Source: Gossypium raimondii (Eukaryota > Streptophyta > Magnoliopsida > Malvales > Malvaceae). From it: DNA of 64,000 nucleotides. The translations under genes were made by a program, and so were the position numbers. Location: contig NC_068577.1 in assembly GCF_025698545.1 (NCBI RefSeq), positions 558,001-622,000 on the forward strand, given 5' to 3'. The notes under the pieces are model-generated. The model did not search any database. It was given only the letters and a program-made list of their open reading frames with translations, and was not told where the DNA came from. Below are positions 35,766 to 48,620 of this stretch, piece by piece. Position 1 is the first letter of the stretch, and the number at the start of each line of letters is the position of its first letter.

Positions 35766-37655
35766 ATGGCAGGGGAAGGTTCCATGTTCAAGTTTCTCAA
35801 GCCTAGGCTCCGTCCACAGCCTATTGACATCCAGGCCGCCGCCGCGTGGGGCGTCGCTGCCACCACCACCGCTCTCTGGCTCATACAGGTAAATTTCTTT
35901 CTTTTGAACGGTTATTATTGTATTAGATTAGATCCATATGAAAATCTTTTTTGATTTGTTATTTTAAAAATTCTGCCTTGGAATAGATCTTTGATTCAAT
36001 TGATGTTAATGATATGTTATTTAGTTTTTGGCCTATTAACCTTTAATTTCTTAAGACTAGTATCATCTTTGAATGTAGGGTTCAAATCATTATTATGGCT
36101 ATGCCGATATATAAATTGTTTAATTATGGTTTTAGTCCTTCTACTATGTTGAAATTTAAATCTTAGTGCTCTATTTTGGTAGAATTTTATCCCTCTCTAC
36201 GTTTATGCTATTATTTGTAGCTCCGTACTGATAGCACTATTAGTTGCTGCTGTTAAAGTGATCATGTGAAAGTAGAGAGATTGAATCTTAATTTTCAGCA
36301 TAATTAGGACACTAAAACCATAATTATACCCTATTAATAAGAAATTTTGGATTTTCCTGTGGAACATAGAGACTCAAAAACTTGCATGAAAGAGTTGGTC
36401 CTTGGAAATGGTTCCAAAATAGGGGATTTCAAGTGGGATAACATTAATCAAATTAGGGGCAAAACCAAATTTTTTTTTAAAGATGGTCAGAGTTAAGTTT
36501 TATACTTTTATAATAGCTAAAGTGCAATTTCACAATGTTAATAGTTTATATCTTTATAAATTTTCAAAGATTAATTCAAAATTTTATCATTTTTTGGGGA
36601 CCAAATATAATTTTACCATTTACTAAATTAAAATATTGTAAAACTTAAAAGGACCAGAGGTAAAATTTTACATTTTAGAGGCAGGCCCCTGTCAGCACCT
36701 GGCGCCGCCTCTGAATCAAATGATAAGAAAATAAAATCACCTTTGTATTTTTGGAGTATTTAAAACATAGACAGGAACTTGTGAAGCTTTGAATGTGGAT
36801 ATGATTTTTCATCAGGGTGTTATTGCAATTGATTAGAGCACAGATTCTCCTTTATGATCATGTTTTGATTCAGAATGATTTAACATCATCATTTACGTAT
36901 TGCTCATTATTGTTTTTTAGAGGACTGAACTGCTTTTGTTTATCAATTAATGGATTCTTAACAGTTATTTTTTAGGAATAATATGATTCTTGGGCCCTAA
37001 ACTTGACAATTAGATTCATTTTGGTCCCTGAACTTCGGTTCTGTTAAAATTTGATGATGTGATCAGTATTCTTGAAACATGGCTAGAGGGTTGGTTGGAT
37101 CGATTGTAATATTAGTCTAAACAAAGGAATTGAATCAATTGAATTGAAAACTTCTCAATTTGAAAAACTAAAAAACTGAAACAAAAACCAGTAGTTTATC
37201 AGATTGAACAGGTTTAGTAATTGTTGGCGTAGCAATTGAATCGATCAAATTGATTGAATCGGGAATTATTAGTTTGACCGGTTCAACCAATAGTTCGATT
37301 ATTAGAACATTGCATGTGACATTCTGAAGTTGTGCGAGTGTCACTTCACCAAACTTTTATAGTTTTCAAGTTTCAGGATCAAAATGAATCTATTTGTGAA
37401 ATCCAAATACCAACGTAGACCCAGTTGCCAAGTTCAAACACTAAAAATTATATTACCTCTATTTTTAATTTGTTGATAAGGTTTTGATTGAATACTGATA
37501 ATTGTTTTCCTTTCATTAGGGATTACAGTTGTTGATGAGTTTTTGAATGATTAGCTAATGTATTTGGTATTTACTTTTTCTATTTTTCCTTTTGCCAGCC
37601 ATTTGATTGGTTGAAGAAGACCTTTTTGGAGAAACCAGAGCCGGAAGAGAGGTGA
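35766..37655 (+). CDS. QCR10: Cytochrome b-c1 complex subunit 10 (QCR10-type, 6.7 kDa)
   Basis: Two exons, 35766-35888 and 37599-37655, join in frame at a CAG|GTAAAT donor and a GCCAG acceptor to give 59 aa. The sequence begins MAGEGSMFKFLKPRLRPQ, continues with the hydrophobic helix AAAAWGVAATTTALWLIQPF (about residues 24-43) and ends FLEKPEPEER. This matches the small plant complex III subunit (about 57-60 aa; IDIQAAA-WG and QPF-W-KKTF conserved), a single-pass protein of the mitochondrial inner membrane at the Rieske side of the bc1 dimer. The 1.7-kb intron holds a reverse dispersed repeat (36420-36720) and a GGCCCTAAACTTGACAA phrase (about 36990). A 5' in-frame ATG at 35712 exists, but the ATG at 35766 gives the family start. 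It is too short to stand out as an ORF, and the intron splits it near the end of the helix. Confidence 0.93.
36420..36720 (-). repeat. Dispersed 'cccc-taaaat' repeat inside the QCR10 intron
   Basis: Reverse copy, ending in GGCAGGCCCCTGTCAGCACC and CGCCGCCTCTGAAT, with the same order of 'gtgcaatttcac', 'ccaaatataattttacc' and 'gaggtaaaattttac' phrases as the other copies. Confidence 0.55.
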
Positions 37656-38986
37656 ATGTCTCTTTAAATTCTTAGAACGCTTCGAGATTTTGTTTATATT
37701 GTCTACGAGAGAATGATGAAAAGAGTGAAACTTGAATGATGATAATAATGTAGTATAACTTTGTGGTTTATTGATATGAGAATATGGTCTCTTTTGGCAT
37801 CAGTTCCTTGAAGATGAGTACATTTGAAAGAGCTTTATAGTTTTCCCAAACTTGACAATTTTTATTATTGGTACTCGTTAGTTTCTAAATTTGGTAACTT
37901 TTTTAATTATAGTTTCTGCGATGACTTATCACTTTGAGATTATCTCACGTCATCATTTAATTTTTATGTTGGTATAATATCAGAATGTTGCATCATCACA
38001 TTGGCCAAAGTCACGAAATATTATCATTGATCAAAAGAAAATTTAGAGATTAAATTAAAATATATTGTCAAATTCAAGAATTAAAATATTATTTAAATCT
38101 GAATCTATTATTTGTAAAAAAAATTATATATTCATTAATTGCATAAATCTATTATGAATGATAATTAAAATATTCAAATAGAAATAATATTTGAAATTTT
38201 TATATCTGAATCCTCGTGTGATTCCTATTTGTTGTCGCTTGTTGCAACCCAAAATAAACCATAGAGCAAGAACACAAACTTTGAAAGTGGTTGGATTCCA
38301 ATTTAATTTTTTTATTTATTAATTAAATTTAATCTTCAATCTTTTAGAAATGATAAATCATTTTTCAATGAAAATATTGACAAAAATATTTATTTTTAAT
38401 TATATTAACATGACAGTTAGCATGATAATTCACGTCTATTTTATATGTCACGTTAAAAGTAATTTAAAAATTATAAAATATTTAAAAGAAAATAAGTTAA
38501 AATATTTATATAACGAGTCAAAAAAATCATATAAGTACACTAGATTATAATGCGGAATTATCATATTTAAATATTTAAATATTTAAATATTTACTTGACA
38601 TTTCCATTAAAAACAAATACAAATAAACCTTAAGAGCTTTTAACTACTTATTATTTCAATAAAGAATAGTTAGTAGAAAAGGTAACACAAAACCAATAAA
38701 AAGCAAATGAAACAAAAGCAACATTTAGAAACCTTAAAAAGGGCAGCAAAAGACCAAAACTCGTCTTCAACATGGTCAAAACCATTATGCAAGTGCTGTC
38801 TGTGAGGGGATCATCCAATCCCAATGTAACCCAAAAACTTGTTTCTAACAATAGGAAGAAACAAGGGTTCATTTTTTGTCTTCATGTTTCCATCTATCTA
38901 TCTATCTATGATTTGACATTTTCATTACAGAACAACCCAAACTGGTTGTTTTGAAGCACAAATCTGTTCTTGAATGACTACAGTTT
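37656..38986. other. Intergenic, repeat-rich, no gene
   Basis: Contains an (AAATATTT)n tract near 38563-38592 and a short CTAT tetranucleotide run near 38890-38907. The right end is the 3' region of the EDR4-like gene. Confidence 0.45.
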
Positions 38987-40939
38987 TCAACATGCTGGCC
39001 GCATCACTGCAGGCCTCGACTTCACTTGGTCGACGTTCCTGCTACCGACTGGTTCGTAAGGAATGATATGAATCCCGTTTCGAAGCGAAAACGTAAGTAC
39101 CTTTAAACAAGCACCACATCTTAGCTGATGGAACCTCTTTTCGGAAAGTTGAAAATCAGTAGGTAACTCCAATGGTTTGAAGCAATGATAACATGTTACG
39201 AAAGGCGCTCCACCGGCCATGGCCCAACAATGTCGCTTAACTGAATTATGTTTCTCCTTCGGGTACCTCTTAGACTTGTGATCACCAGATATAAATTTGT
39301 GGCTCCAACGAGAAAAATCGGACTCGAAATATCTTTGGGGACTAGAGGGGTAATAGTTGTTGCAATTATAACAACTATGACCGGAGTGATGTCTATAAAA
39401 TCCCCGGTTATGTGGAAACATCGGAGGAGGCAACTGTTCTGATCTTGGCCATGCTCGAGGATAAAAATTTTCTTCCTCAGGATAGGAATATGTAGGAAAA
39501 TGCTTTTGCCTACAAGGTATATCAATGGAAGCCCTTCCTCGAGATATTCTTCCGTTTAGATTGCATGTTTTGCTAATTTGATCCTGCAGTTCGTGCACCA
39601 TTCGTAACAGTTTCATGTTCTCGTGTTCACGGTACTCCTGGAACTCATCGTGTGAAGGGCCAGCGTTTTCGTAAGCCCTTTGAGAGAAAGGTATTTGAGA
39701 CCGATATTCATCTCTCACTCGTTTGGTCTGGTTTCTGGGAAGACGCTGATGCATTGCAGGTTCTGAGGCTTCATCTCGATGCCATTTGCTGGATTTCGTA
39801 GTGCCATAACGCTTCTTAGCGGATAAATTTAACGAGCGGTTTCTTGCATTACAAGTCATCAAGCCATTGGCAAGCATTTTATCCCTTTTTAGCGTTTCTT
39901 CTGGAACAAGGAATTGATCATCCATTCCATCATATGAAGACATACTACCATCATAAGCATGAGAGGTTCTTGTGGCAGTGGATTCAAGATCTGGATCACT
40001 GAGCTCCGAACTAGGGCTGAAATAATCCAGGGTTCCGAGAGAATCTATAGAGCTTACATGGTCAAAACCTCGATGTTCACTTCTCCAAGGTTGCTCCATA
40101 TGTTCATTAGGAGAAGAGAAAAAATTATCTGATGAAGTGACTTCCCCTGCTGCTTCTCGTGCAGCACACAGGTCGTCAAAGCTCGATCCTCGGATGTTGG
40201 AAGCGGTCTTGTTAGTAGTCTTCAATTCCAAATATGCACCTTCTAACCGCAATGTCTTGTTGTTTTCCTCTGCTTCAATAGAAACTTTGCAATGTTCCGA
40301 AGGTTCCAACTGCAACCGTCTGCTTCCATTTTGCAGCCCTTCATTCCGTCCATTTTCATCGAGCTTTTCACGTTTATAATCGGTATCACCGGACTTATTT
40401 TGATCATTATAATGCCCTCCAATGGATAAGTTCTCATCAATTTTCCCACTTCGAGAGCCAATTTCACGACTCAAGTGAACCTCTTGAGGAGACGAGCTGC
40501 GAGATTCTCCATCTTCAGACACTTGAACCAATATATCCGAACCAGCAGCTGGTGTTTCTTGCAAGAAGGACTTGTTTTCAACAATACCTTTTCGGTTTTT
40601 GGCTGCAAACACGAAGAAACTAAAATAAGGAGCAAAATCAGGAAGGTAATCCTCCATTATCCATGAAAGATAGCCTAGCTATATAAGCCTCTCATTAATG
40701 TTTAACCATTCTGCGTAAGTGATATACATCAAAGCTAAAGTTGAACCTCGAGAGCACGAGTCCAAGTTGAGATTCAAATACGAGCATTTGTGAGTTCCAT
40801 ATTCCGAAAGATACTTACCTGCAAGAATCGTATCGCATCCTCCGCACTTATATACGGGAACATCTTCTACTTCAGGAAGAAGCAACCGACATTTTGGACA
40901 TCTAACTAATCGAACTCTAGGAGCTGTTCCTATAGCCAT
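38987..40939 (-). CDS. EDR4-like zinc-ribbon protein (DUF3133 family)
   Basis: Minus strand, two coding exons: 40939-40819 (start MAIGTAPRVRLVRCPKCR) and 40602-38987, joined in phase at GCA-G|GTAAGT and TTTGCAG|CC to give 578 aa. The N-terminal zinc ribbon has CPKC at residues 14-17 and CGGC at 32-35. The middle is charged, Ser-rich and probably disordered, with a short coiled coil (KLLRMVHELQDQISKTC). The conserved C-terminal DUF3133 zinc ribbon starts about residue 503 (AGGAPFVTCYHC...LRCGACLKVLTFS, with CYHC at 511-514 and CGAC at 536-539). Arabidopsis EDR4 (615 aa) limits salicylate-dependent resistance and cell death and works with EDR1 at clathrin-linked membranes. The same function here is inferred from the family. 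Convergent with QCR10. A 5' leader intron is likely between about 41010 and 41320 but was not fixed. Confidence 0.88.
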
Positions 40940-41099
40940 ATTGCTCCAGATAACTATTACTTCTGCAACAATCAACTGTGCTTTTGCAATAACAATAATC
41001 TCCCGCAGTCTGCAAGCGGAAGAAAACAATAAAACTTTACATGTATGCCGACCAGATGAAACATAATGGAACATGTTCAAAGTCATTTCTCAAAAGGGT

Positions 41100-41794
41100 T
41101 TTAGCTGCAATTGCCATACAAATGAGCGAGAAGAACAAATGGAAATAAAATCATGGATCTATGACTTTAATGATTAACCAAAAAGGAAAAACAAAGCAAA
41201 ACAAAACACCCATCAATTCTAACATGCATAGTATAATGCTCATATTAACAGCAGCTAGAAAAAAAAATCATGGAAAGAGGTAAAAAGATGGAGATTGAGA
41301 GAGTCAACAATAATAACCTTTAGATTCAGATGAAAAGGGCTAACCCAAAATGGGTAGAAAGAGTGTTAGTTTGAAGGCATTAAAGGAAGAAGGTGGGAAG
41401 GAAATGAGTAGGGAAATGGAAACAGTGTGTGTATGTCTGTCTATCTGTACATATGGAGGTGGTCTTTGAGGTCTTCAGTTTTACATGGAAGGAAAAGGAA
41501 AAAAGAAAGTTAAAGGTATTTGGTGTTTGGGTCTTAATTTCTTGCTATTTACGGAAAAGTTTAGTAGATTGAGGGTGAGAGAACCATTTATGGTTGTGTC
41601 TGGTTTTTTCCACTGGTCTGAAGTCTGAACAATGAAGATGGGAGGGAAAGTGACACTGAACGTGGGATGTGGTGTTGGTTTTGTCTTTATACGTGGCTAC
41701 TTTTCATACCTCTCTTGTCTTTAGTATATTTGAAAGACAAAAAATCACTCCCGTTTAATTAATAACGCGTAATTAATTTGTTGGCAAATTGCAA
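41100..41794. other. EDR4-like upstream region
   Basis: Purine-rich, GAAGAAGG-type sequence, probably the leader and promoter of the EDR4-like gene. No defined element was identified. Confidence 0.35.
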
Positions 41795-42265
41795 CAAAAG
41801 TCACTATAAACTATTACTAAATTTATGTTTTGGTCATTCATCTTTAAAAAGTTACAAAATAGTCATTGGACTATTAAAAAAAAATTATTTAAGTCATTGG
41901 ACTGTTAAGGTTTTGTTTTTTTGTTTTCAATTCAGCTAGCGAGCTCTAAGTAACTATTCTATAATCAATAGGTCGATCAATATCCAACGACAAGTAGAAC
42001 ATACCTTACCTTAGATCCAAGTTGATCTGACGTTCCGTATTAAAGATCAGATAAGAAAATTGTTTGGATTTTAGTTCACAAGTTCGTGATGTTCAAAATT
42101 GTTTCATGAAAAAAAATAAATTGTAGAAGAGAAGAGAAGAGAAATGAGAATTTTCGATTAGTGCAAGCGGTGCGAACTGAAAAGACCATACAATATCAAT
42201 TTTAATAGTTCAGGGACTTAAATGAAAACTTTTGAATAATTTAGTGATCATTAGTAATGTTTTTT
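41795..42265. mobile_element. MITE family M2, copy 2
   Basis: About 470 bp with the same inner order as 12572-13006 ('gatcaatatccaacg', 'ttgtttggattttagttcaca', 'tgtttcatgaaaa', 'gagaagagaaatgagaa') and mirrored 'ctattactaaattta' / 'tttagtgatcattagtaa' ends; both ends are a little eroded. Confidence 0.6.
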
Positions 42266-44829
42266 TGAAGCATGGATTTTTCGAATCAACTCATTATGAA
42301 TTTAAAATAATTTAAATTTTATTAATTTTTTAATTACAATAACAGAGCCTGAACAAGAAACGCAACTTGAATCTATGCTACACCTGAAATAGTGAACATT
42401 TTTTACTATCAAGCAATCACATGAGGTTCAAATTTTAATTTTTTTAAATTCAAATTATTTTTATTTTATGTGAATTCGAATTTGAATTAAATATATTTGA
42501 ATTATTATTTTTTTATAATTAAATAAATTGAAAATTTGAAGTCAGGTCAAATTGACCGACCAAATTTATGACTGCATTATTTTCCTTTTTTTTTTTTTGG
42601 TAGTAGTCCTTTTTGGTTTATGAATACTTTTCGAAATTTGCGGCTTGCGTTGCGCTCTCACGTTAAATGTATAAACGAATTGCCGTTTTAAGAGTCAATT
42701 TTAATTTTAATTTTTATATTTTTTCACACTGAGTTTATAGTTTATATTCGGGATTTGTGACTATCATTTTAACTTGAATCTAGTTTCTTCCTTTAAGAGT
42801 GTAATGTATTTTACCATTACACCCAACCACTTGTTGAGAAAAAGTACGATAAAAAACTCATAAAATGGACAAATTAATCAATGTACATTAACTCAAAAGC
42901 AAATCTGTCATTCTATTTAAAACTCCATCTATTTCTAATACTAAAAATTGGTCTTTGTATATCAAAATGAAACACACATAGCACACAATGTATAACTATT
43001 TAGTTATTTAATCAAGAACGTCGATTTTAATAGTAAAATAGATGAAATTTTAATAAAAAAGATTAGTTTGCTCTCGGATCTAATGTACGAGGGATAATTT
43101 ACTCATTTTTGATAAATGAGACAAAATGCAATCTTACTCTTAATATAAAAACTTTTATGATACTTTTACCCTATGGAACAATAAGTTGAAACATAATGTG
43201 ATATCCAAAAAATTAAATATTTAACCATTTATATAAGACAATCAACAATAATTGATGATTAGTGTTTTTGGATGTTATGCTTTGTGGAATGTGATTATCG
43301 AGAGAGTTATTTTACATTATTTAGTATACATCATAAAATATTGATTAAAATTTGAGAAAATTACATTAATACATTTGGTTTAGAATTTATGAAATTACTT
43401 TTATTAAATAAAATAAAATATTTATATATAATAATAACTTTTTAATATTAACAATTATTATTAAATAGTTCATAATAATAATTAAAAATATCATTTTAAT
43501 TAACAACAAAAACATTTAAATTGTTAGAGTCTCTTTCAACATTTTCTTTATTTTCTTCCATGTAAAACTTTTTTAGAAAGTTTAAATTTTCAAATTTTCT
43601 TAAAAAGTAATTAATAAAATATATATTTTCTATCATGCTCAATTCATGTTTCACGTTATATTTATATTATTTTCTTGAATTATTATGTTATGCACTCATA
43701 GTTGTGGTGCAGCTTTTAAAAAAATGCCATATATTTTATTTATTATTAAATATAAATTAAGGATTTTGAGAAAATTTAAACTTTATCCATTCATGAAATT
43801 AAAAATGTATATTATCAAAAACAAATTGATCATTTCATTAAAAATTTCGTCTATTTATATGGTTAAAAATCAACATAGTTGACAAAATAACCATAAAGTA
43901 ACGCGTGGTATATCTCAAATTGATGTACACAGACCATGTTTTAACAGTAAAATTGGATACAAAGTTTAGCAGAAGGGTTACTTTGCTTTTTGATCTAAGG
44001 TATAAAGAATATTTTGCCCTTCTTTTAGTAAACGGTGTAAAATGCAATCTAGCTACTTTTACTTTTTATAGGATTTGAATCAGACCAAACCAACTAAAGT
44101 ACCTATTCAAAGAATGGCTTTAAATTTATTAGAGCAAGAATCGATGCAAATTAATTAAACCGGCTAAAAAACTGATTGAACAGAATTTTTTATTTTCAAT
44201 ATTTTTTAAAATTTTAATAATTTTTTATTCAAATTGATTGAATCGACTAAACCGATAATCTAACCAATTCGGGCACAGATTGAATTCATTTGTTACCGTT
44301 GGAAATCCATTCCCCCACCAATCTCCACCATCATGTAACACATAATATAAATTTAAAATTAAATAATCACAATAAATTATGAAACATATGAGAGATTATT
44401 TGAGATATGATTAAAATATATGAAAAACAATTAAAACATGTCATGTCTTAAAATAATATGCGTACACACTAAAAAAACATTATTAGTATGTAAAGTTTAA
44501 TATAAATTTAAAAATATGATTATTTTAGATTCTTTTATTTCAAAATTTTGAAATAATAATTCTCTTTATATTTTCCTTGTTTTTATTTTATTTTATTTTA
44601 TTTAAACAATATCATTATAGGTCCTAATCATATCTACTCTTTTTTGAAATATCAAATTTAAACATTTTTACCCTGTCGATTTTGAAATATTAAATTTAAA
44701 TATTTGTACCCTGTCGAAGTAAGGAATCATGGCATGTATGTTTGGAATAGATTCTCAGAACATGGAGTGTGAATCGATCCCATGTTTGAATTGAAATTGA
44801 AATACTGATGCAAGTTCTTCTCTTCTGAA
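42266..44829. other. AT-rich intergenic with repeat fragments
   Basis: Holds a diverged family 2 SINE-like head (42335-42440, minus) and two copies of the 200-bp repeat first seen at 14850 (42925-43140 and 43820-44055). No gene was recognised. Confidence 0.45.
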
Positions 44830-44980
44830 TTAGATGATACCTAGAATTACCCATAGTCTCTCCTCAACTCATAAATAGGAGGACACTGCGCTTCAGTACA
44901 CCCAAACTCACATTCTCCTCTATTGACCATAATGCCCATACTAATTAAGCTAATACTCAATCGGTAATTTCTTTGTTATA
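44830..44980 (-). repeat. SINE-like dispersed repeat, family 1, copy 7
   Basis: Minus-strand copy: TCATAAATAGGAGGACACTG, CGCTTCAGTACACCC, then CCATACTAATTAAGCTAATA. Confidence 0.55.
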
Positions 44981-46730
44981 ATTGAACGAATTTTTTTTTA
45001 AAAAAATCAACCAATTATAATTCTACATGTGTGATGTATTAACAAAAAATAGTTAAAACCTCTCACTTTTGAATTGTAATTTTTATAAAATTTTTCAACC
45101 AGAATTAATAATTACAAATACTAAAATTAAGTTAGTTGAATTGACTTATTGGTAAAATATTTGTTTTATTCAACTAAAGTTATGCATTTTATGAGAGTTA
45201 AAATGTAATTTCATCCTTGTATTGGTTTATATCTTGACAGTTTCCAAAAGGACTAAATTGAAATTCTAACATTTTTGTGAGGCTAAACCATAATTTTATC
45301 ATATATTAACTTAATATTTTATAAAATTCAGGAGATTAAAGCAACAATTAGAAAGATATAAATCCCAACGTGTTTAAGCACATATTTTTTCTTTAGTTTA
45401 AAATTTTGAAAAATTATAAATAAAAGTTAATTATATTATACTATAAAGTCTAGTCTTTGTCATAAATTATTCAACTTTTGCAGCCGACAATATAAAGAAA
45501 AATTTGTTCCTCCAACAATCACTTTCTTTTATAATTAGAAAATTGAATTTTGATTTTCAAAGCCCTTAATATTTCCAACAAGTTGGTGGAAATTTCCAAA
45601 TCATCCCTTTATTATAAAGATTTGTTTGATTTAGTCTCTATATTATTAAATGAGTTGATTTAGTCCATGTACTATTAAAACTATCAAATAAGGAAAATTG
45701 GAAAATACTTAACATTTACTATATAAAAAATGTCATTTATTGTTTCGTATTTTTAAATTTTTACGGTTTTGTAAATGAAATCTTGTGTTTTGAAAAAAAA
45801 TATTTTCAAGATATTTTTTATATTGTTAACTTTGTTACAAATTAGACAGACTTGAATTTTTTGATGGTATAGAGACTAAATTTATTTAATAATAGAAATT
45901 TTAATTTGGTCCAGTCCTATAATACAAGGAGCTCACGGAGCAAACACAATAAATTTGATGCTAATCTATGAAGTTTTGAAAATTAAAGTATGCAATTATA
46001 AAATGATACATGCCTAGTTGACTATGTCAAAATGGAAAGTAAATGGGATAAATCTCAAAATTATACATACATGAACTTTGATTCAATATGCAGTTGTATA
46101 CATCAACTTTATTTTGGTGCAATTATAGGCGTGAAATGCTAAGCGTGGTTCAAATGTATATTTAAAACTTTAATTTTGATTTAATCATACACATTTAAAG
46201 AAATAAATACATAATTTATTTTATAATAATTATTTATGTATGCAGTATATAAACATAAAATGATGTTATATCAAGAATCATGTTAATAATTTACAAGAAT
46301 TGGATCAAATTAAAATTTCATGTATATGATTGCACATTAAACCATAGTTCATATATAATTTTGAAATTTATCCATAAATAAATGAGTTAAATTTTAATTG
46401 GATTCAACCTCTCTTTTGCATATTATAATTTATTCATGGAGCTTCACAAAAAGCATAATCGTAATCAAAATCAAGATTATGGAGTTTAAAATGATAAAGC
46501 TTTTTGAAAATCGTGATATTTTAGATTTAAATTTAGTAGGTTTCATGATAATAACTTGATTAGAAATTTTCAGTTGGAATAATTTGTCCACTTCAATTGT
46601 ACAAACTATTAAAAAAAACCATAAATATAAAAATATATATTCAACCATAAATTTGTATTGATTCATAGATCAATCGATCCAACTATTTATTTCCAACTGA
46701 CACCTCAATTAGAAGTGTCCATCAGCCGTG
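44981..46730. other. AT-rich intergenic, nothing recognised
   Basis: A fragment of the 'cccc-taaaat' repeat lies near 45190-45345. No gene. Confidence 0.45.
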
Positions 46731-46744
46731 CAGTATGCATGGGT

Positions 46745-47010
46745 ATCTGCACAGCTCACTCCCGATCAAGCAAGCATCGAATTCTTCGAAACCGTGCAGC
46801 ATTTGTAAGGAGACATTTTTTCAAAGTGAGGCATAAGAACATTCGGATTCTTTGTGGTCCCTCAAATCTCCATGCAAGCAACCATAAAGGATCATGTTGG
46901 TTCCAAGAGATCTTCCTTAGTTCGTTATATGCACTCTTAACAGTGAAGTCACCATCAAATGATTGCGAAGTAGGTCCCAATTCCATGAGTTGTCATCCAT
47001 CATATAGTGT
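46745..47010 (-). mobile_element. Decayed non-LTR retrotransposon fragment (zf-RVT region)
   Basis: On the minus strand: SFDGDFTVKSAYNELRKISW, then WLLAWRFEGPQRIRMFLCLT, then LLTNAARFRRIR. This is the FTVKSAY ... W...GPQRIRxFLWL ... LLTNxxR pattern of the reverse-transcriptase zinc-binding region found after the RT domain in plant LINEs. The frame opens and closes with no RT domain nearby. A long plus-strand frame (46658-47248) overlaps but resembles nothing I know and is taken as a shadow. Confidence 0.65.
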
Positions 47011-47547
47011 GCACAACACCGCTAAGTTATACCTTCATGAAGCAGGGAAAGCGCTATCGAGGGCGGAACTTGAAGGTGTTCTGGTTTTTGTTGAACCTTT
47101 TTTGTTTCATGTCAATGGGACCTTATCCAATTGGGAATGGTGGGAAAACAAAGTTTGCCATTTTGATCCATTTGTAAAGGCAAATCACTTGGCAGTGGGG
47201 ATTTCGCAGTTGAGTGGCAAGGGCTACAGAACTTTTATTTATAGTTGAGATTCGAAGATTCAACAATATAATAATATTAAATTTTATATTTTTGAAACTT
47301 TAAAATATGTAGTAGTTTATCTATATTGAAATTTTGAGAGTTAATGATATTTGTGAAAATTGTCATTGTTGAGAAATTTAAATTCTTGGTGTTATTTTGT
47401 TGGGTTGAAGTTATTGATGTTAGATGTATGTATGTGTGTGTTGTATGGTAGATATTGTATATGGTTGATATTTTAAGTTCTATGGAATCTGGCTCTTTTT
47501 GAAGTAAAAGATTGAGGTCAATTTGTTGAGTTGAAATATGTAAGAGA

Positions 47548-48620
47548 TGGCATTTGAAATTTATGATTCCTATTTGTGGAGCAAGATGAATGTATGATTT
47601 GGTTAAGGTTGAATGCCTTTGTATGTGATGTTTGAAATGTGGTGCTAATGAGGGCTATGTTGGTTAGGTTCTTTGATTGTATGAAATTGACATGTTTTGA
47701 CTTGTTTTGAGGTGTATTTGATGACATTTATGGAGTGGTTATAGGCTTGGTTTGGTAGCCAAGGTAGGTGTGAAATTTGCCTTGTTTTGGAAGCAAAAAT
47801 TGGTGTACATGGCCAGGGATACAGGCTGTACAAGGCCTACCCACACGGCCATGTGTCTTAATGATTTTAGATGTAGGGCACACATGATCTAAGACACAAC
47901 CAGTGACATGGTCTTGTGACCCAACAAAAAATGCACACACTAGCAGTCACACGGTCATGTGATCTTAATTTGAATATACACACGGGCAGACACACGGTCG
48001 TGTGTCTCAACTTTGAATGTCTACACGGTTTGGGCTGTTACACACAACCATGTGTCCTTTATTTTCAAAATTTTGATCTTTTTCCTAACTTTTCCGTTTC
48101 GTTTCAAATTGACCCCAGAATGTTTCCAATTTATTTTTAGGGCCCGTAAACTTAGTTTAAGGCCTGTAAGTGTATGTTTATTGTGAATTGATTGTGAATT
48201 GATTAATTGTAATTATATGGAATAATTGCTTTTAAGTAGTGTTAAATGTTTGAAATGTTATCGTAATACTCCGTGACTTCAATTCGGCGGCAGACACTGG
48301 TTAGGGGTGTTAAGTTTAAATTGTCTTTTATAAATTTTATATAAATGGATGAAAAATACAAAAAGAAACACTCTATAATAATATTTATTAATCATTAAAA
48401 CTTAGTTTTTTAATACTTTTCTTGATCGAGTTAGTGTCGAGCTAACTCATGATACAGTCTAAATTCATGACACCAATTCAATCATACACTTAAATAATAG
48501 TATAAATGTTATTGTTTATGAAAAGATCAAAATATCAATGTTGAATCCCAAAATGAAATCAACGGTTAAGATTTGAAATATAAGTAGAGATGGCAATGGA
48601 GTGGGGCAGAATGGTTTTTT
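47548..48620 (+). repeat. Duplicated segment, copy 1: LTR fragment plus DC1 3' flank
   Basis: Direct repeat of 56265-57297. The left part carries the repeated CACACGG/GTGTGTC motif (47840-48055) and ends near 48315 in TACTCCGTGACTTCAATTCG ... GGTTAGGGGTGTTAAG, which matches the 3' end style of gypsy LTRs in Malvaceae. After that it is ordinary AT-rich flank that continues at 51840 beyond an insertion. Confidence 0.7.

Noticed and set aside
35417-35884. A 155-aa minus-strand frame over QCR10 exon 1
   Set aside because: It is the shadow of the GC-rich QCR10 exon and leader; no domain and no splice support.
38888-38907. CTAT repeat run as a CRISPR-like array
   Set aside because: Simple tetranucleotide microsatellite with no spacers; the DNA is plant nuclear.
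46658-47248. A 196-aa plus-strand open frame
   Set aside because: No recognisable domain. It overlaps a clear minus-strand LINE zf-RVT match, so it is probably a chance frame.
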